Assembly (NCBI GenBank): GCA_029204225.1
Contig: MU831997.1
Span: forward strand, 28,688-92,687
Origin: Diphasiastrum complanatum
Lineage: Eukaryota > Streptophyta > Lycopodiopsida > Lycopodiales > Lycopodiaceae
Direction: 5' to 3'
Length of the DNA stretch: 64,000 nt
A program made the translations under genes and the position numbers. How positions within the stretch are numbered: the first letter of the stretch is position 1; each line of letters begins with the position of its first letter. Of the stretch, positions 31,851 to 43,498 are shown piece by piece. A model generated the notes under the pieces. The model was given only the letters and a program-made list of their open reading frames with translations, ran no database searches and had not been told where the DNA came from.

Positions 31851-32498
31851 GATCCACAAGGTTGATTGTGTGCTTGTTAAACAATCTATCAGAAACTAGT
31901 CATTAGAAAACAAGATCTAGTTTAGCAGCTTGATAGAAAACAAGTAGAGACAATCAAAGCATTGATCAAAAACTATAATCCAACTCCACACATGTGGAAA
32001 TGAGGCTGTAGTACGGCCTGTAGACAATGTTTAGAATGTGCCAAAGCTGGGTTTCATTGGAAATCAAAAGTAATCACCATACAATGAGAGGAAACTAGAG
32101 TTTCTCCTTAAGGCTCCAAAAAGTTTCTATCTTCTCACTATGGAGAATGAGAATATATAGTAAAACACAGTTCCTTTGCTAAGTTAGGTGAAAATCCAGC
32201 ATGTAATAAGGAAGTAGACTCCACTTTCTTGCCCTAATTGGAAACCCTAGCCTAGATCCAAGAGTCATGCTTGGTAGGTGCATGGTAGGTACAAATCTCA
32301 TCATAAATCATGGTCTAGTTCCTACAAAGTAGGAATCACTACCAAATGGACACAACCACTCATCTTGACTTGTGGTAACCTATTTTAGGTGTGAATGTAC
32401 AAGTGGCACTTTGGCCATTCAAGTAACCAACAAATAATATTGACAAAATGTACAATATTCTACATGGCTAGATTTGCCAATGTAGGCAAATTTTCACA
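31851..32498 (-). repeat. LTR of copia D (left boundary approximate)
   Basis: On the minus strand it starts TGTGAAAATTTGCC at 32498, right after a GAGGAGGAG purine tract. The outer end lies near 31850 where the coding sequence of C stops; I cannot fix it exactly. D thus appears to be inserted in C. Confidence 0.6.
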
Positions 32499-33648
32499 CT
32501 CCTCCTCAAATCTAGCCTTGGAAATCACAATGCTTTTATCAATAACTCCAATTGAAGATCTAAGCTTGAAAAATGAATCTTTAGGTAAAGATTTAGTAAA
32601 CAAATCAGCCAAGCATTGTCTCATGTAGATCTCTTCCTCCAAATAACCATTGAGGAATGCATTTGTGAAGTCAAGTTGGAATAGCTCCCAATTGAAGGTT
32701 ATAGCAAGACTAATGATCAACCTGATAGTAACAAGCTTAGCCATAGGAGCAAAAGTCTCATCATAATCAATGCCTTTGGTTTGTAAAAAACCTTTGGCTA
32801 CAAGCCTAGCTTTATGACAACTCCCTCTTTATGCCATTAGAACTACAAAAGTCACATCAACTTATTGGAGATATATTCACCTCCATTATCAATCCTTAAT
32901 ACCTTAATCTTGGTACTAAGCTGATTTTCTACCAAAGTCTTGAACTTTACAAAAGAATCAAACACCATTGATTTGCTAGACAAGAGGTACATCCAACAAA
33001 ATCTAGAATAGTCATCAATGAAGATTACATAGTACTTGGCACCACCATTAGACTCATGTAAAGAACTATGAACATTCGAATGGATGAGTTCAAGAGGAGA
33101 GTTTGATCTTGAGAAGGGTAGTTTGTGAGCCTTTGAGAGGCTGCATGCTTCACATCTCTTCCCACACTTTGACAAATGCTTGGGGAGTCCAACTGCAAGC
33201 TCCTTTGCTACCATAGATTCCATGGCTTTGTAGTTGGGGTGGCCCAACCTTTTGTGCCACAGTTCCACCTTTGATAACTCCACCTTTGCCAAGTTAACAC
33301 TCTCCACTACAACATTATCATCAAGCTTAAACAATCTACCTTGCTTAAAGCCTTTTGGTTATACATTCATCATTTCTAAGGATGGAACAAACTCCATGCT
33401 TAAATTGTACATCAAGGCCATTATCCATTAACTGGTCAACACTAAGCAAATTCTTGGTTAACTTAGGAACATAAATAACATCATTAAAATTCATCCTTTT
33501 GGATGATCCAACATACAAGGGAATTTTTCCTATTCCACTTATCTTACATTCTTGACTACTTGCAGTATAGATTGATCTATGTAAATCATTGTAAGAAAGT
33601 AAAGTGGAGAATATGTCCTTTTGATATGTCATGTAGTCATTGGAGGTA
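32499..33648 (-). pseudogene. Copia D polyprotein with two internal deletions
   Basis: From right to left: post-protease region with YVPKLTKNLLSV (33701-33345 frame), pre-integrase motif WHKRLGHPN and CEACSLSK, integrase core (FIDDYSRFCW, LRIDNGGEYIS) to 32852, a remnant SSNGIKREL, then a jump at about 32822 to the RT entry [35 protein letters not shown], then a second jump at 32621 to the RNase H end [11 protein letters not shown]. So the integrase tail and RT start are missing, and so are the RT palm (YVDD) and most of RNase H. The purine tract and LTR follow. The protease start is cut at 33648 where element E begins in the opposite orientation. Confidence 0.86.
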
Positions 33649-34794
33649 ATGGCTAGGAAGCAAGTTGTGATAGGTCTTCCAAGTTCCTTAAAAAGTATCA
33701 ATCATGTTTGTGAGTCTTGTGCTTTGTCCAAATCACATAGACTACCTTATGCTAGATCTACATCTAGATCTACAAAGCCTTTTCAGGTTGTACATTTGGA
33801 TATTCATGGAATTACTACAATTAGCAATAGTGGATCTAAGATGTATGTAGCTTTCATTGATGATTTTAGTAGATTTTGTTGGATCTATCTACTAAAGGGC
33901 AAAAAGAAGTGACAATGGTTGTGAGTACATATCTACCAAGTTCAAGGCTTTTTGTGTCGAGCATGGGATTAAGAGGGAGTATACAACACCAAGGACCCCT
34001 CAACAAAATGGAGTTGGAGGAAGAATAGGACTTTATGTGAAAGTGTCTAAGCCATGAGGCTAAGTTCTAACCTTGATAAGCCATTTTGGGATCAAGCTTT
34101 GTTGTCTGCTAATTTCTTGTGCAATAGGTGGACGAATACTATTTTGGATAGAAGGACACCTTTTGAGATGCTATTCAAGAGGAGGCCAAAAAGGATCCAT
34201 CTTCAAAGAACGGTATATTTGTTGGATATAGTGAGGTGAGTAAAGCCTACAAGGTTTACATTACTACTACTAAAAAAAGTAATTGTTTGTAGAGATGTCA
34301 TTTTTTATGAAGGAAACATTCCAAAAGTATCTTCAAACATTATTGATGGTGATGTGGATGGATCTAACATTCTTGATGTTGATGTAAAGGATCCTACTTT
34401 AGATGGTGATGATGATGAACTTTCATCAAGTCAAAAGCCAAGGAGAACATCAAGGGAAATACAAATGCCTTCAAGGCTCACATGTGATGAGAAAGGTAAA
34501 TAAGTGGAAGTGACTCATATTGCATTTCTCACATATTTTGGTGAATCTTCTTGTGTAGATAAAGCTATGCAAGTAGATGGATGTTTTCATGATTTTTCAA
34601 AAACTAATGGATTTGGAAAAGATGTCTTAGTCAATGGATTTGATGGTCAAGAGGTTGATCTCAAAAGGCTTCAACAAGTCAAAAGAGAAGTTGGCAATTT
34701 GGAGCTCGTCAAGAGCATCAAAGGAGAGTCAATTGGCAAAGATGTTATGGATCTATTTTTGCAGATTATTGAAGACTCAAGTAAGTTAAAATAA
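33649..34794 (+). pseudogene. Copia E integrase region, 5'-truncated, with an unfamiliar tail
   Basis: Starts inside the pre-integrase domain (MEVMARKQVV, CESCALSKSH), then the integrase core (HLDIHG, FIDDFSRFCWIYLLKGK, RSDNGCEY near 33908, TPQQNGV near 33998), LCESV-type helix and PFWDQALLSANFLCNR, with a deletion near 34190 that drops about 40 residues before GIFVGYSE. The acidic linker runs to EVTHIAFLTYFGES (34507). After that, where copia RT should start, the frame continues with an unfamiliar 80-residue sequence (DGQEVDLKRLQQVKREVGN...) to a stop at 34792. Confidence 0.8.
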
Positions 34795-34904
34795 GCAGCA
34801 AGAAAGTGTTTTTCAAGTATATTTTACTTGTTCTATCTCATGTTTGAGCATTTTCATGTTGATGTGTGCAAATTGTCAAGATACGGTAAAACTAGCTACA
34901 TTGG

Positions 34905-35151
34905 TGTGGCCTATTACACAAGCCTATCATTAGTCCTGCTTGGCTTACGACATGGGAAGTACCAACCCTACATGGTTATCCACATTGCAGACCTACGTGG
35001 CTTGCCACATGGTAGCTAGCAAGCCCCACCTCTCTCTCTCTCTAGGTCCACTCAAGCCTATGTGGCAGAGCCTGATTGGCTTGCCACACTAGCCTATGGC
35101 AATCCTATGTGGCAACCTGCAACATGTTTGCATATCAGACATGAGGCCTAT
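34905..35151 (+). repeat. Palindrome-rich satellite, block 3
   Basis: Same units, with a TCTCTAGGTCCACTCAAGCC joint at about 35040. It shows that the C-D-E patchwork (30368-34904) interrupts a once continuous satellite. Confidence 0.8.
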
Positions 35152-35948
35152 TGTTGGAAGTAAATCTATTCTAAGCGGTGGCTATATCTATTCACAGATG
35201 TAGTATAGTGGTGGAGAGGATCGCGCACTTTTTAAGAACTACATAAAAACTTTCAAATGGAAAATAACAAACAAGGAGCACCGAGGCTTCCCAACTGGTG
35301 CTCGGAATAAAATAATGTGGCTAAGGCGGTACCCAACTAGCCACTACTTGAAAACTAACTAAGACTTTGCTAAGGCGGTACCCAACTAGCAAAGGTGGAC
35401 AAAATAACGAGATCTTGCTAAGGCTTCCCAACTAGCAAGTGCCACAATTAAAACCAATGAAAAGGAGTCAAGAGGAGATCCGAGCACCTTCCCTCAAGCT
35501 ATGCACCTTTTCAACGGGAACACAAGTGAAATAGAATGACAATTTCAAAAATAGAGAAAGACAATATAGCATAATCTGAAAAGTGTTATTTACGAGGGAA
35601 ATGTCTCTCTTCTTATAGCAAGAAAGGCCTTCCATAAGCATTCACTAGCTTATAGGATTAGTATCTAAACTAGCCATTCTAAGGCTTCTAAACTTCTAAC
35701 TTAGAATTTTAGAACTTTAGGATTTCTAATTCTAGACTTAAGATAGCTTAAGATAACTTTGAATCTTTCTAAGCTTAAGTTTTCTTAAGTCTAAGTTCTA
35801 AGTCTAAGTTTAAGCTATTTTATTTGTTTAAGCTTCTACCCATGGACTTACAAAACACATGTCATAATAGAAGTTTATTGGAAAATACTCATACGTGGGC
35901 TTTCAATACACATGCCATGGAGTTTTATTTCTCACTTTGTTGCTAACA
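35152..35948 (-). repeat. LTR of element G3 (797 bp)
   Basis: Plus strand TGTTGGAAG...GCTAACA, followed by TTATCCCCCTCCTTATT, the complement of a purine tract. A TATA-like CTATAAGAAG lies on the minus strand near 35615. Confidence 0.78.
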
Positions 35949-36955
35949 TTATCCCCCTCCTTATTGAATTGGTGGTCCCACACCAATTGAAGCTTTTTCG
36001 TCCTGGATTTTTTGAGCTTCCTGGAGGTGAGATTGTTGTTGGCGAGATTGGTAAATCTTGTTGCTCTAGCCCTCCACCATTTTCCAGTGTAGTTTGTTAA
36101 GGAAGGGCATGGGTTTGTAGTAGTGAAGCATACTCTGGAGAAAGTTATGGGTTTTCCACAACTCTAACATGTCAATGTGTAGTGCCAAAGTGAGGCAATC
36201 CAATTTGATCTGGTCGTCTTGAGTTTGTAGAGGTTTATTGATATCAATGGCTATTGGTGGTAGCCCTTGATCCCAATAACCTTTGAGCTCTGCTAAAAAT
36301 ACCACCAGGCCGCAATTATCCACAAAGTACCGTACATCGTGATCAGGGTTGTCATGGTGCTTTTGGTAAAATACATGACAATTGGTGACCATGTCATTAG
36401 CTGGGTTGCCGGTATCCACTCCCATGAGTGTCGGCCAAAAAATCTTGTTCTTTACCTTGGTGGCAGGAAATTGTTCTCGTCGTGCTACCCAATAATAGTA
36501 TGGATTGAAGCACATATGTAGGCGGCCGCTTCAAGATACCGTTCCATGGAGGTTTTGCTCTGTAGAAAGAGTTGATGGTGCCAGGCTAGTTATGGATCTA
36601 GGAGCTTGACGACTTCCTTATGAGATTTGCAATGATCTAGATTCAAAATGGTGTAGTTGCCTCGCTCCTTAGAAGTTTGGTACTTCTTGGCAAACTCTTG
36701 TGATGTAAGCAATTTTTTGCTAGGTGTAGTAGGCGTGATCATGTGCCTTATTGTGGGTGCTTTCGCTGCCAATACATGTTCTGCTTGTGGATCAAGTTGA
36801 GGGGAGAGAGGTGGTGAAGGGTTAGAGTCAGCAATGTGTTGAGATTCTGGAGAAAATTGGCATTGGATGATGGAAAAGTTAGTGGTATCGATGGGGTTAG
36901 AAGCGGAAGAGTGCAAGAGGTCAGGGAGTGTGTGTGTATAATTGGGATATGGCAT
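35949..36955 (-). pseudogene. G3 Gag-like gene, not recognised
   Basis: Begins MPYPNYTHTLPDLL at 36955 with a Pro/Ser-rich N-terminus, continues through KLLTSQEFAKKY, a stop at about 36590, SMERYLEAAAY, a 2-base shift at about 36517, and then a 149-residue frame with YYYWVARREQFP, a His/Asp-rich stretch and DCLTLALHIDMLELW (36515-36066). No protease, RT or integrase motif follows before the purine tract. By position it would be the gag of a non-autonomous LTR element; by sequence I do not recognise it. The 5' LTR is not found to the right, so the 5' end is missing or rearranged. Confidence 0.55.
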
Positions 36956-37368
36956 GGGGTTGAAAACATTAGGGGAAATCTCAACTCAAAAAGGGCCCTA
37001 TAAGAAATTCGAACTTAGTGAGAGAATGATTAGAGAGAGAAAATAAAAACGACAAGATTTGTTGCCGTTTTTCTAGTTTTCGGTGCTGCCCGCCGTCTAA
37101 CTGGTGTGGTTAACTCATTTTAACTCAAACAAAATAAACACGCCGCCTAAGCACACAATCGACTGTCCACGCTACCAAAAAGCTTTTATTCACACTCTCA
37201 AGAAGATATGAGGAGGAGAAGATAATTTTTTGTTGAGCATGGTGTTCCCTCCAAAAATCTTTGAAAGGTAGATTATATAACATGCATGTTTAATGATTTA
37301 CAAGCTTGTTTTGATTTCGTGTGAATCGTTTTTCTCGTAACATGATTTAGTTTGTTTGATTTTGAAAT
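36956..37368. other. Region between G3 and gene H
   Basis: May be the leader of G3 on the minus strand. No primer site or LTR recognised. Confidence 0.4.
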
Positions 37369-38252
37369 AATGGAAAAGTTTGATCTTCATATTGTGCTCC
37401 CACTCAATTGTGCTCCAATTTATAAGAAAAACACCAAAGCTGGTCAGATTAATGAGACTTTCAAAAAAGAACTTAGAAAAAAATTGTAGAAATATTGATT
37501 TGTGGACAGTTGGATCTGGACTTTTAAACTACTGGCCAATTATTGAATTTTGTGTGTAATGGACATAGTGGATTGTTGGGATACTGTCAAAAGTTGAGCC
37601 AATACGGGATGTATGAAGCAATGAAGCGAACACAAGTATTGGAGTATTTGTTGAATCAAACAAACAATGAGAAGACAATACTTCAAAAATTTTTGCAGAA
37701 ACAAATATACGAAAATATGACATTGAGCTCCAATATATCATAATTGCAAACTATTGTTACTGATCTTCAAATATGCAATCAAGTTATGTTGAGAGATGTT
37801 GAGAATTTTAAAAGGGAAAGCTTGAGTGCAATTGCTAAAGGCGAAGTTCTCAGGAGAAAGTTAAATATAGGAAAACACAAACGACTTCCAAAAAAAGACA
37901 TAGATGATCTGTCTTCAAGAAGCGGAAACAAGAAAAGAAGGATTCAAGCATTCAAGTAAGTATTAATTAAAAGAGCAAATGACACGCTTGCTAAGTTTTT
38001 ATGTGTTTGCTTTTCTAATGCTTGCTAATTTTATTATTTATTATGTCTTGCAGATCATCTTTGGTGACGAGAGAACATTTTAAAGATTCTACGAGTATTG
38101 GAAAATCTTTGGATTCCATATTGTCATCAAATATTACAAAAGAAATGTTAAAAAATTCTCGTTATGACAGGATTAAGAATGATATTGCTGTAATGATTAT
38201 AAAGAGCATTCAACATGTCTTGGATGCAAGAGTTATCCAAGGAGCTTGTGAT
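37369..38252 (+). pseudogene. Gene H, left piece, with one intron
   Basis: Frames from 37369 (MEKFDLHIVLPLNCAP), 37543-37740 (HSGLLGYCQKLSQYGMYEAM..., a helical, Lys/Gln-rich stretch) and 37744-37955, with stops between. A clean intron follows: GTAAGT at 37956 to TTGCAG ending 38053; the frame continues across it (RIQAFK|SSLVTREHF) to 38252, where the LTR of gypsy F begins. Lys-rich, coiled-coil-like. Probably the N-terminal part of the transposase-like gene whose C-terminal part is at 46780-48010 (inference from position and intron style). Confidence 0.5.
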
Positions 38253-39354
38253 TGTTAGCACATTCCAGAGAATCTCCAGATGCCGAGCCAAGCCAAAGAC
38301 ACAGAATATCTCTCACTCATGACTGAGGAGGTCTCCGAAGGAGGAGAGCAGAAGAAGCTGAGAGCCGAGCATGAGAGCCGAGAAATTACTAGCTAAGATG
38401 ACAGTGAAATATCTATGTGAGCCTACATGGTTTATCCCAGAGAAGAAACGACCATGTAGGAGCTAATCATATTTCCTAGGCTTTGTAAATAGATGTAGAC
38501 CCCCCTTAAATTAGTTAGAGTGAGCCACCTTTTGATGGTGACCTTTAGTGGAAGGGCAAATTCCACATGTAATTTTTAATTTGGTCGAATTGCCACTTGG
38601 GCTCCACATGGGCAGCCTTCTTGCTTATTTAAGGGCTCCCCTCTCTTGTGAGGGAGCTTTGAATGTATTGTCAAGTTCTCTTGAGCAAATAAAGAGGATC
38701 CTCCACGAGTTCTTGATAATTGCTAAGCTCCTTGTTCATGGCAATGTTCTTGAGTGAAGTTTCTATGAGCATGCTTGATTTCCTTGTATTGTGGATTAAC
38801 TAGGATCTTGTTTTCTTGTTTCTTACTTAGTTGTGGATTAGGATTCATTTCTTGTTTGTGGAATAAGGTAGGAATCAGCATGCAAGTAAACTAAATAGGC
38901 TGGTTTGTGGTGTAGATCTTGCATACTTTCTTACATTCCAGTTCTTGATTGTTCTTGGGCAATCTAAGCATCAAGAAATGAGTGTTTCTTGATTCTTGGA
39001 CTGTTACTATGCTGTTAGGAATCTAGTTTCTTGTTTCTTGTTTGAGTAGTTAATCTTGTTCTTGATTGTTTTCTGATTTAGTAGATAGTGGTTGGATTGC
39101 TCTCTGTTTCAGAACATTGATCTTCTTGAGCTAAGACTGGTTACATGGCTGGTTAATGCATGTAGCTGAGAATCGGATTCGTGACTCCCACTGACAGGCT
39201 GGGAAATACACGTTGCAACTTGAGTAACACTTCTGTCTAGTAACTGTTCTAATAAAGAAGAAAATACTTAAGAACCGTAACTACAGAAGAAAGAACAAAG
39301 AAATAAAAAAAACCCAAAGAACCGTGTTCACAGATAGAGTGGAATCTGTGAACA
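38253..39354 (+). repeat. Gypsy F 5' LTR (about 1.1 kb)
   Basis: Starts TGTTAGCACATT and ends CTGTGAACA. A TATA-like TATTTAAG at 38626-38633 is followed 55 bp later by AATAAA at 38688-38693, as in a retrotransposon U3-R. The last 30 bp form a perfect 11-bp inverted repeat. No partner LTR found in the window, so the ends rest on signals only. Confidence 0.65.
39325..39354 (+). other. Perfect 11-bp hairpin at the end of the F LTR
   Basis: TGTTCACAGAT (39325-39335), 8-base loop, ATCTGTGAACA (39344-39354). Confidence 0.9.
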
Positions 39355-39370
39355 TTTGGCACCATTCCAC
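39355..39370 (+). other. Putative primer binding site of gypsy F
   Basis: TTTGGCACCATTCC directly follows the LTR; it resembles the TGGCGCC-type primer sites of Tat/Athila elements and is not the initiator-Met type. Confidence 0.55.
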
Positions 39371-39609
39371 AGCCACACAAACATTAAATAGACCCAAACC
39401 ATTCCGATCTATGCAGCACAACCATCGCTCTCAGGACTTTCACACCTTCATTACAGACCACATTACTTTCGTCCTGACTAGCGTGAACCTCAATCTCAAC
39501 CGATGCTTCTCGCTCCTTCCCAAGCCAAGCCACGATTCTCGTCTGGACCGGACTGCTACACATTGACTCTCAACCTAGCCACTACAGAACAATCCTACCA
39601 TGTCTTGAG

Positions 39610-39995
39610 TTAAATCTCAACCGACGCATTTGCTCAAGTCTCAAATGACGCATTTGCTCAAGTCTCAACCAACGCATTTGCTCAAGTCTCAACCGACACA
39701 TTTGCTTAAATCTCAACCGACGCATTCGCTTAAATTTCAATCGATGCATTTGCTCAAGTCTCAACCGACGCATTTGCTTAAATCTCAACCGACGCATTTG
39801 CTCATGTCTCAACCGACGCATTTGCTCAACTCATTTGTTTCATCTCAACCGACGCACTTGTCATGTCTTGACCGATGCATTCGCTCACGTCTCAACCGAC
39901 GCTCTCGCGTCAGATCTTGACGAACGACCTCGTGTCAGATCTCGACCAACAGCTTCCGTCCCAATCTCAAACGACGCCCTTGCGTCAGAACTCAA
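39610..39995 (+). repeat. 24-bp minisatellite of gypsy F
   Basis: Some fifteen units of TCTCAACCGACGCATTTGCTCAAG and variants. Because 24 is a multiple of 3, frames stay open and encode an 8-residue repeat (THLLKSQP on one frame). Same core as the arrays at 44166 and 45060. Confidence 0.92.
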
Positions 39996-40115
39996 CCCAC
40001 CGCCCACTCAAAAACCACAAAAAAATCTCGGTTACAAAAAACTAAAGTTATTGATACAAAATTAACCGAGCGTCAAAAACAGATGCGTGAGAAGCTTAAA
40101 TAGCCGATCAAGCCC

Positions 40116-41178
40116 TTGTCAAAAGGGACAGAAACCAAACAATCCGACCAAGCTTCCATGTCCGGTAGTGAATCACCTCAGATGATTCCCAAATTTCTCG
40201 AATATTTTGTTGACCCACCTTTTGATCTTCCACAGAAGTTCAAAGACTTTACACTGGATACCACAGCCACATCGGGAGCCTACACCAGATTCCAACTCCT
40301 TTGAAGGACCTGCTAAGACCATTCCACTAAACCTTAAAGATCTTGACGAGGAGACAGATCGAATAGTTCATGTTGGTGCACATTTGTCATCAACCCAACT
40401 TGCTGATCTAGAAACATTACTTCACAAATACAGGGATGTATTTGCATGGAATTATACAGAAATGAAAGGAATCCCACCTGAAATAGTCGTCCATAGGATT
40501 GCTTTAGAAGACAATGCTAAGCCTATAAGGGCTAAACCCTATCGATCTAACCCTGTCTATCATGAGAGGATCGACGAACATATTAAGAAATTGTTGGATG
40601 CTGGTTTCATTTATGAAATTCAACATATTGATTGGGTATCACCCATTGTGGTTGTACCCAAGAAAAATGGCAAGCTTCGTATCTGTGTTGATATCAAAAA
40701 CCTTAATGTGGTTACAAAGAAAGACCATTTTTTCTTGCCTTTAAAGACTCAAATCCTTGAGGAAATGGCAAGAGCTGAAGCTTTCAGCTTCTTGGATGGA
40801 TTCAGCGGGTATTTCCTTGTTCAAATAGCCCCTGAAGATAAACATAAAATGGCCTTTGCAACAGAGAACGAGGTTTATGCTTATAACGTTATGCCTTTTG
40901 GCTTATGCAATGCCCCTTCAACATTCCAAAGGGTCATGTAACTGGCCTTTCAAGATCTGTTACATCGAATCGTGGAGATTTATCTTGACGATCTAGGTGT
41001 ACAATCCTCCGCAACTACACACCTTGACGCCCTGGAAAAAATATTCATTCGCTGTTGTAGATTTGAAATCTCACTAAACCCTGATAAATGCCAAATATGG
41101 GTCACCCATGGGGTCGTACTCGGGCATATAATTTCAAAGGACGGTATTCTATTGACCCATCAAAAATCAAGGTTATAG
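40116..41178 (+). pseudogene. Gypsy F reverse transcriptase
   Basis: N-terminal linker (40116-40304), then in the main frame (40207-40941) DVFAWNYTEMKGIPPEI, KPYRSNPVYHERIDEHIKK, WVSPIVVVPKKNGKLRICVD (fingers) and the catalytic Asp region FSFLDGFSGY, then YNVMPFGLCNAPSTFQRVM. A TAA at 40939 interrupts; the next frame (40972-41178) begins with EIYLDDLGV, the Y-x-D-D active site, and GHIISKDGI. The catalytic blocks are present; stops make it dead. Similar to Tat/Athila-type RT by these blocks. Confidence 0.88.
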
Positions 41179-41876
41179 TGGAAATGCCCTTACCTGCAAC
41201 AGTGAAGGAAGTACATGTCTTCCTCGGTCATACAAATTATTATCGCATCTTTATAATCGACTATGCCGGCAAGGCACGCCTCGTTTATTTAGTTGTGGTA
41301 GATCCTCGCTGGACCGAAGAACGAATTAAGGCCCTTGAGGAGTTGAAAATAGCCCTCACCATGGCTCCCATACTCCACTTGCCAGATTACATGAAAGAGT
41401 TTCATGTGCATACTGACGCAAGTAAGTATGCCATTGGAGGTCTTCTTGCGTAATCGGACGAGTATGGCAAAGACTTCCCAATATGTTTCTTGAGTAGACA
41501 ATTGGTGCCTGCTGAAGTAAACTATACAACCACTGAGAGAGAATCATTGGCAATGGTCTATGCTATGCAACAACTAAGACATTATTTATTAGGCCAGACC
41601 TTTGCGTTCTACACAGACCATCAAGCCCTTCTATATATCGTTAATAAATCCTGTAAAACGGGACGTATAGCTCGATGGCTGTTGATTTTAGAGGAATTGA
41701 ATTTCCACATAGTTGTTCAGAAAGGGACCCAACATTTCATGGCGGATCACCTTTCCAGACTACCAAGTGTTAAAAAGCAACTGCACCAGTCAACGATGAT
41801 CTCCCTGATGCATGCCTTTTTCAGATCGATGCTACACCCTTATGGGCTGAGGAGATCACCCAGCTCCTCACAATAG
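41179..41876 (+). pseudogene. Gypsy F RNase H
   Basis: Connection with FLGHTNYYRIFI and PDYMKEFHVHTDASKYAIGG (first Asp), a stop at 41452, then SRQLVPAEVNYTTTERESLA (Glu), FYTDHQALLYI (Asp) and ARWLLILEE, ending near 41876 with FMADHLSRLP, the end of the gypsy RNase H domain. Gypsy arrangement, broken by stops. Confidence 0.87.
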
Positions 41877-42800
41877 ACAGACTCAAAGAAGGCTTGAGTA
41901 CGTTGGCAAAAAGAAATTTTTTGCTAAAAGCAGCGCCCTTTCAGTTACTTGTGGGACAACTTTACATAAGGGGTGTTGACGGTATCATTTGCCGATGTGC
42001 TTATGAATCTGAGATACGACCTATCATATCTCAAGAACATGAGGGCATTGGAGGTGGTGACTTTTCTGCTGAAGCCACAACAAAGATTATCCTTCGAGCA
42101 GGACTGTGATGACCATCTTTGTTTAAGGACACGTTTGTTGTCATTAAAGCGTGTGATGTCACCAAAGCAGACCTCACGCTGTTGACTCCCATTATAGAAG
42201 GCGAAGCCTTCCATAAGCCAGTGGGGAATTGACTTTGTTGAACCAATCAGTCCAGCAGCAAAACATATTTAAGATCGTTACATCCTCATAGCCACAGATT
42301 ACACCACTAAGTGGGTGGAGGCTGGAGCAACGAAGGACGCCAACGCAAAAACAGTTGTATGTTTTCTTTATGAAAATATTATTACACGTTTTGGTTGTCC
42401 CATTGAGTTAGTTAGTGATCGTGGCACACATTTTTTAAATGTTGTCATTGATAACCTCCTACGCCATTACCTTGTTGTTCACAGAAAATGTACATCATAC
42501 TACCCTAGATGTAATGGCCAGGTTGAATCAACTAACAAGATGATATGTAAAATTTTGACCAAGATAGTTGAAACCAGTCGTGCTGATTGGGAAACAAAAA
42601 TTTTCTCAACTATTTGGGCTTACCGCACCACCCAAGAAAGCCACTGGGTGGGTTATCCCTTTTGACTTAGTATATGGTCAAGAGGCGGTAATGCCAGTAG
42701 AATTCTTAGTCCCATCATTACGAGTCATGGAAGCTTTTTCAATAGATCTCTGTGAAAAAGCTGCAATCGAACAACAACTCAAAACCAGGCTATTTACGTT
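41877..42800 (+). pseudogene. Gypsy F integrase, N-terminal and core
   Basis: Zinc-domain remnant at 41894-42180 in shifting frames; core in the 42315-42665 frame with ITRFGCPIELVSDRGTHF (catalytic Asp), SYYPRCNGQVESTNK (catalytic Glu) and WAYRTTQ; then TPFDLVYGQEAVMPVEF. Coding continuity is lost at about 42800. Confidence 0.85.
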
Positions 42801-43498
42801 AACCCACTTATGCAAGACAACACTCTGTAAGATGTGTATGGGCCTGTAGGATCTCTTTTGGAAGTCCCGTACAAGATACGTTCAAAAACACATCTTTTTT
42901 CCCTGGACAGGAGGTGCTGGACCGATTGTCTAGTTTCATAAGTGTCCTACACCTTCAGGAAGCCCACAGTTGCTTTCAGGATTCATTCAAAGGCAAAGGC
43001 CATAGAGACCGAATGAATTGTTATCTCTAGGGCTGAAAAAGTATGGCCCCTGGCTCTGTTTCTTGTACTACATATCACACAATGTAATGAGCACCGTGTT
43101 GGTAATTGTAAGCACTCATTTGCTTAAATTTCTTGAATAAGTTTGGAATGTATGCATAAGAATAAATGAACTTATTATAGTGTGAACAACAAGATACATA
43201 CTTAGTGTGTCCTTGAGCAAGTAGCCTTTGAGAAGAAAGCTCACCACAAAATAGTAGTAGGGACTAAAAATGACTGTACTCCTAGAAGCCTTGAAAGGAC
43301 ATTGCCAGGCTGATGTTGAAAATTGCATTACTGTTTTCTTGCTTGTGAAAGTAAAGTAGCAAATCTATATAAGTTGAAGTAATGAAATACTGATTGATAG
43401 AATAACTAGCAAAATAAGCTCTTTACTATCTTGCATTAGAGAAAGTTTAAGCCCGAAGAGGGCCTTTGAGAAAGATACCTTTTTATTTTTTTTTCCAT
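42800..43498. other. About 700 bp of foreign sequence inside the F integrase
   Basis: Separates LKTRLFTLTHL from the following LVNKQRQKAWHD, which should be nearly adjacent in a gypsy integrase. No recognised motif; likely a small insertion. Confidence 0.55.

Noticed and set aside
39582-39920. Leu-Arg-rich and THLLKSQP repeat proteins
   Set aside because: Products of the 24-bp minisatellite in both strands; possible passenger reading but no evidence of a gene.
39610-39995. CRISPR-like array
   Set aside because: Units are contiguous with no unique spacers, in a plant retrotransposon.
42840-43400. Solo LTR within the F integrase wedge
   Set aside because: No TG...CA ends with a matching duplication that I could fix.
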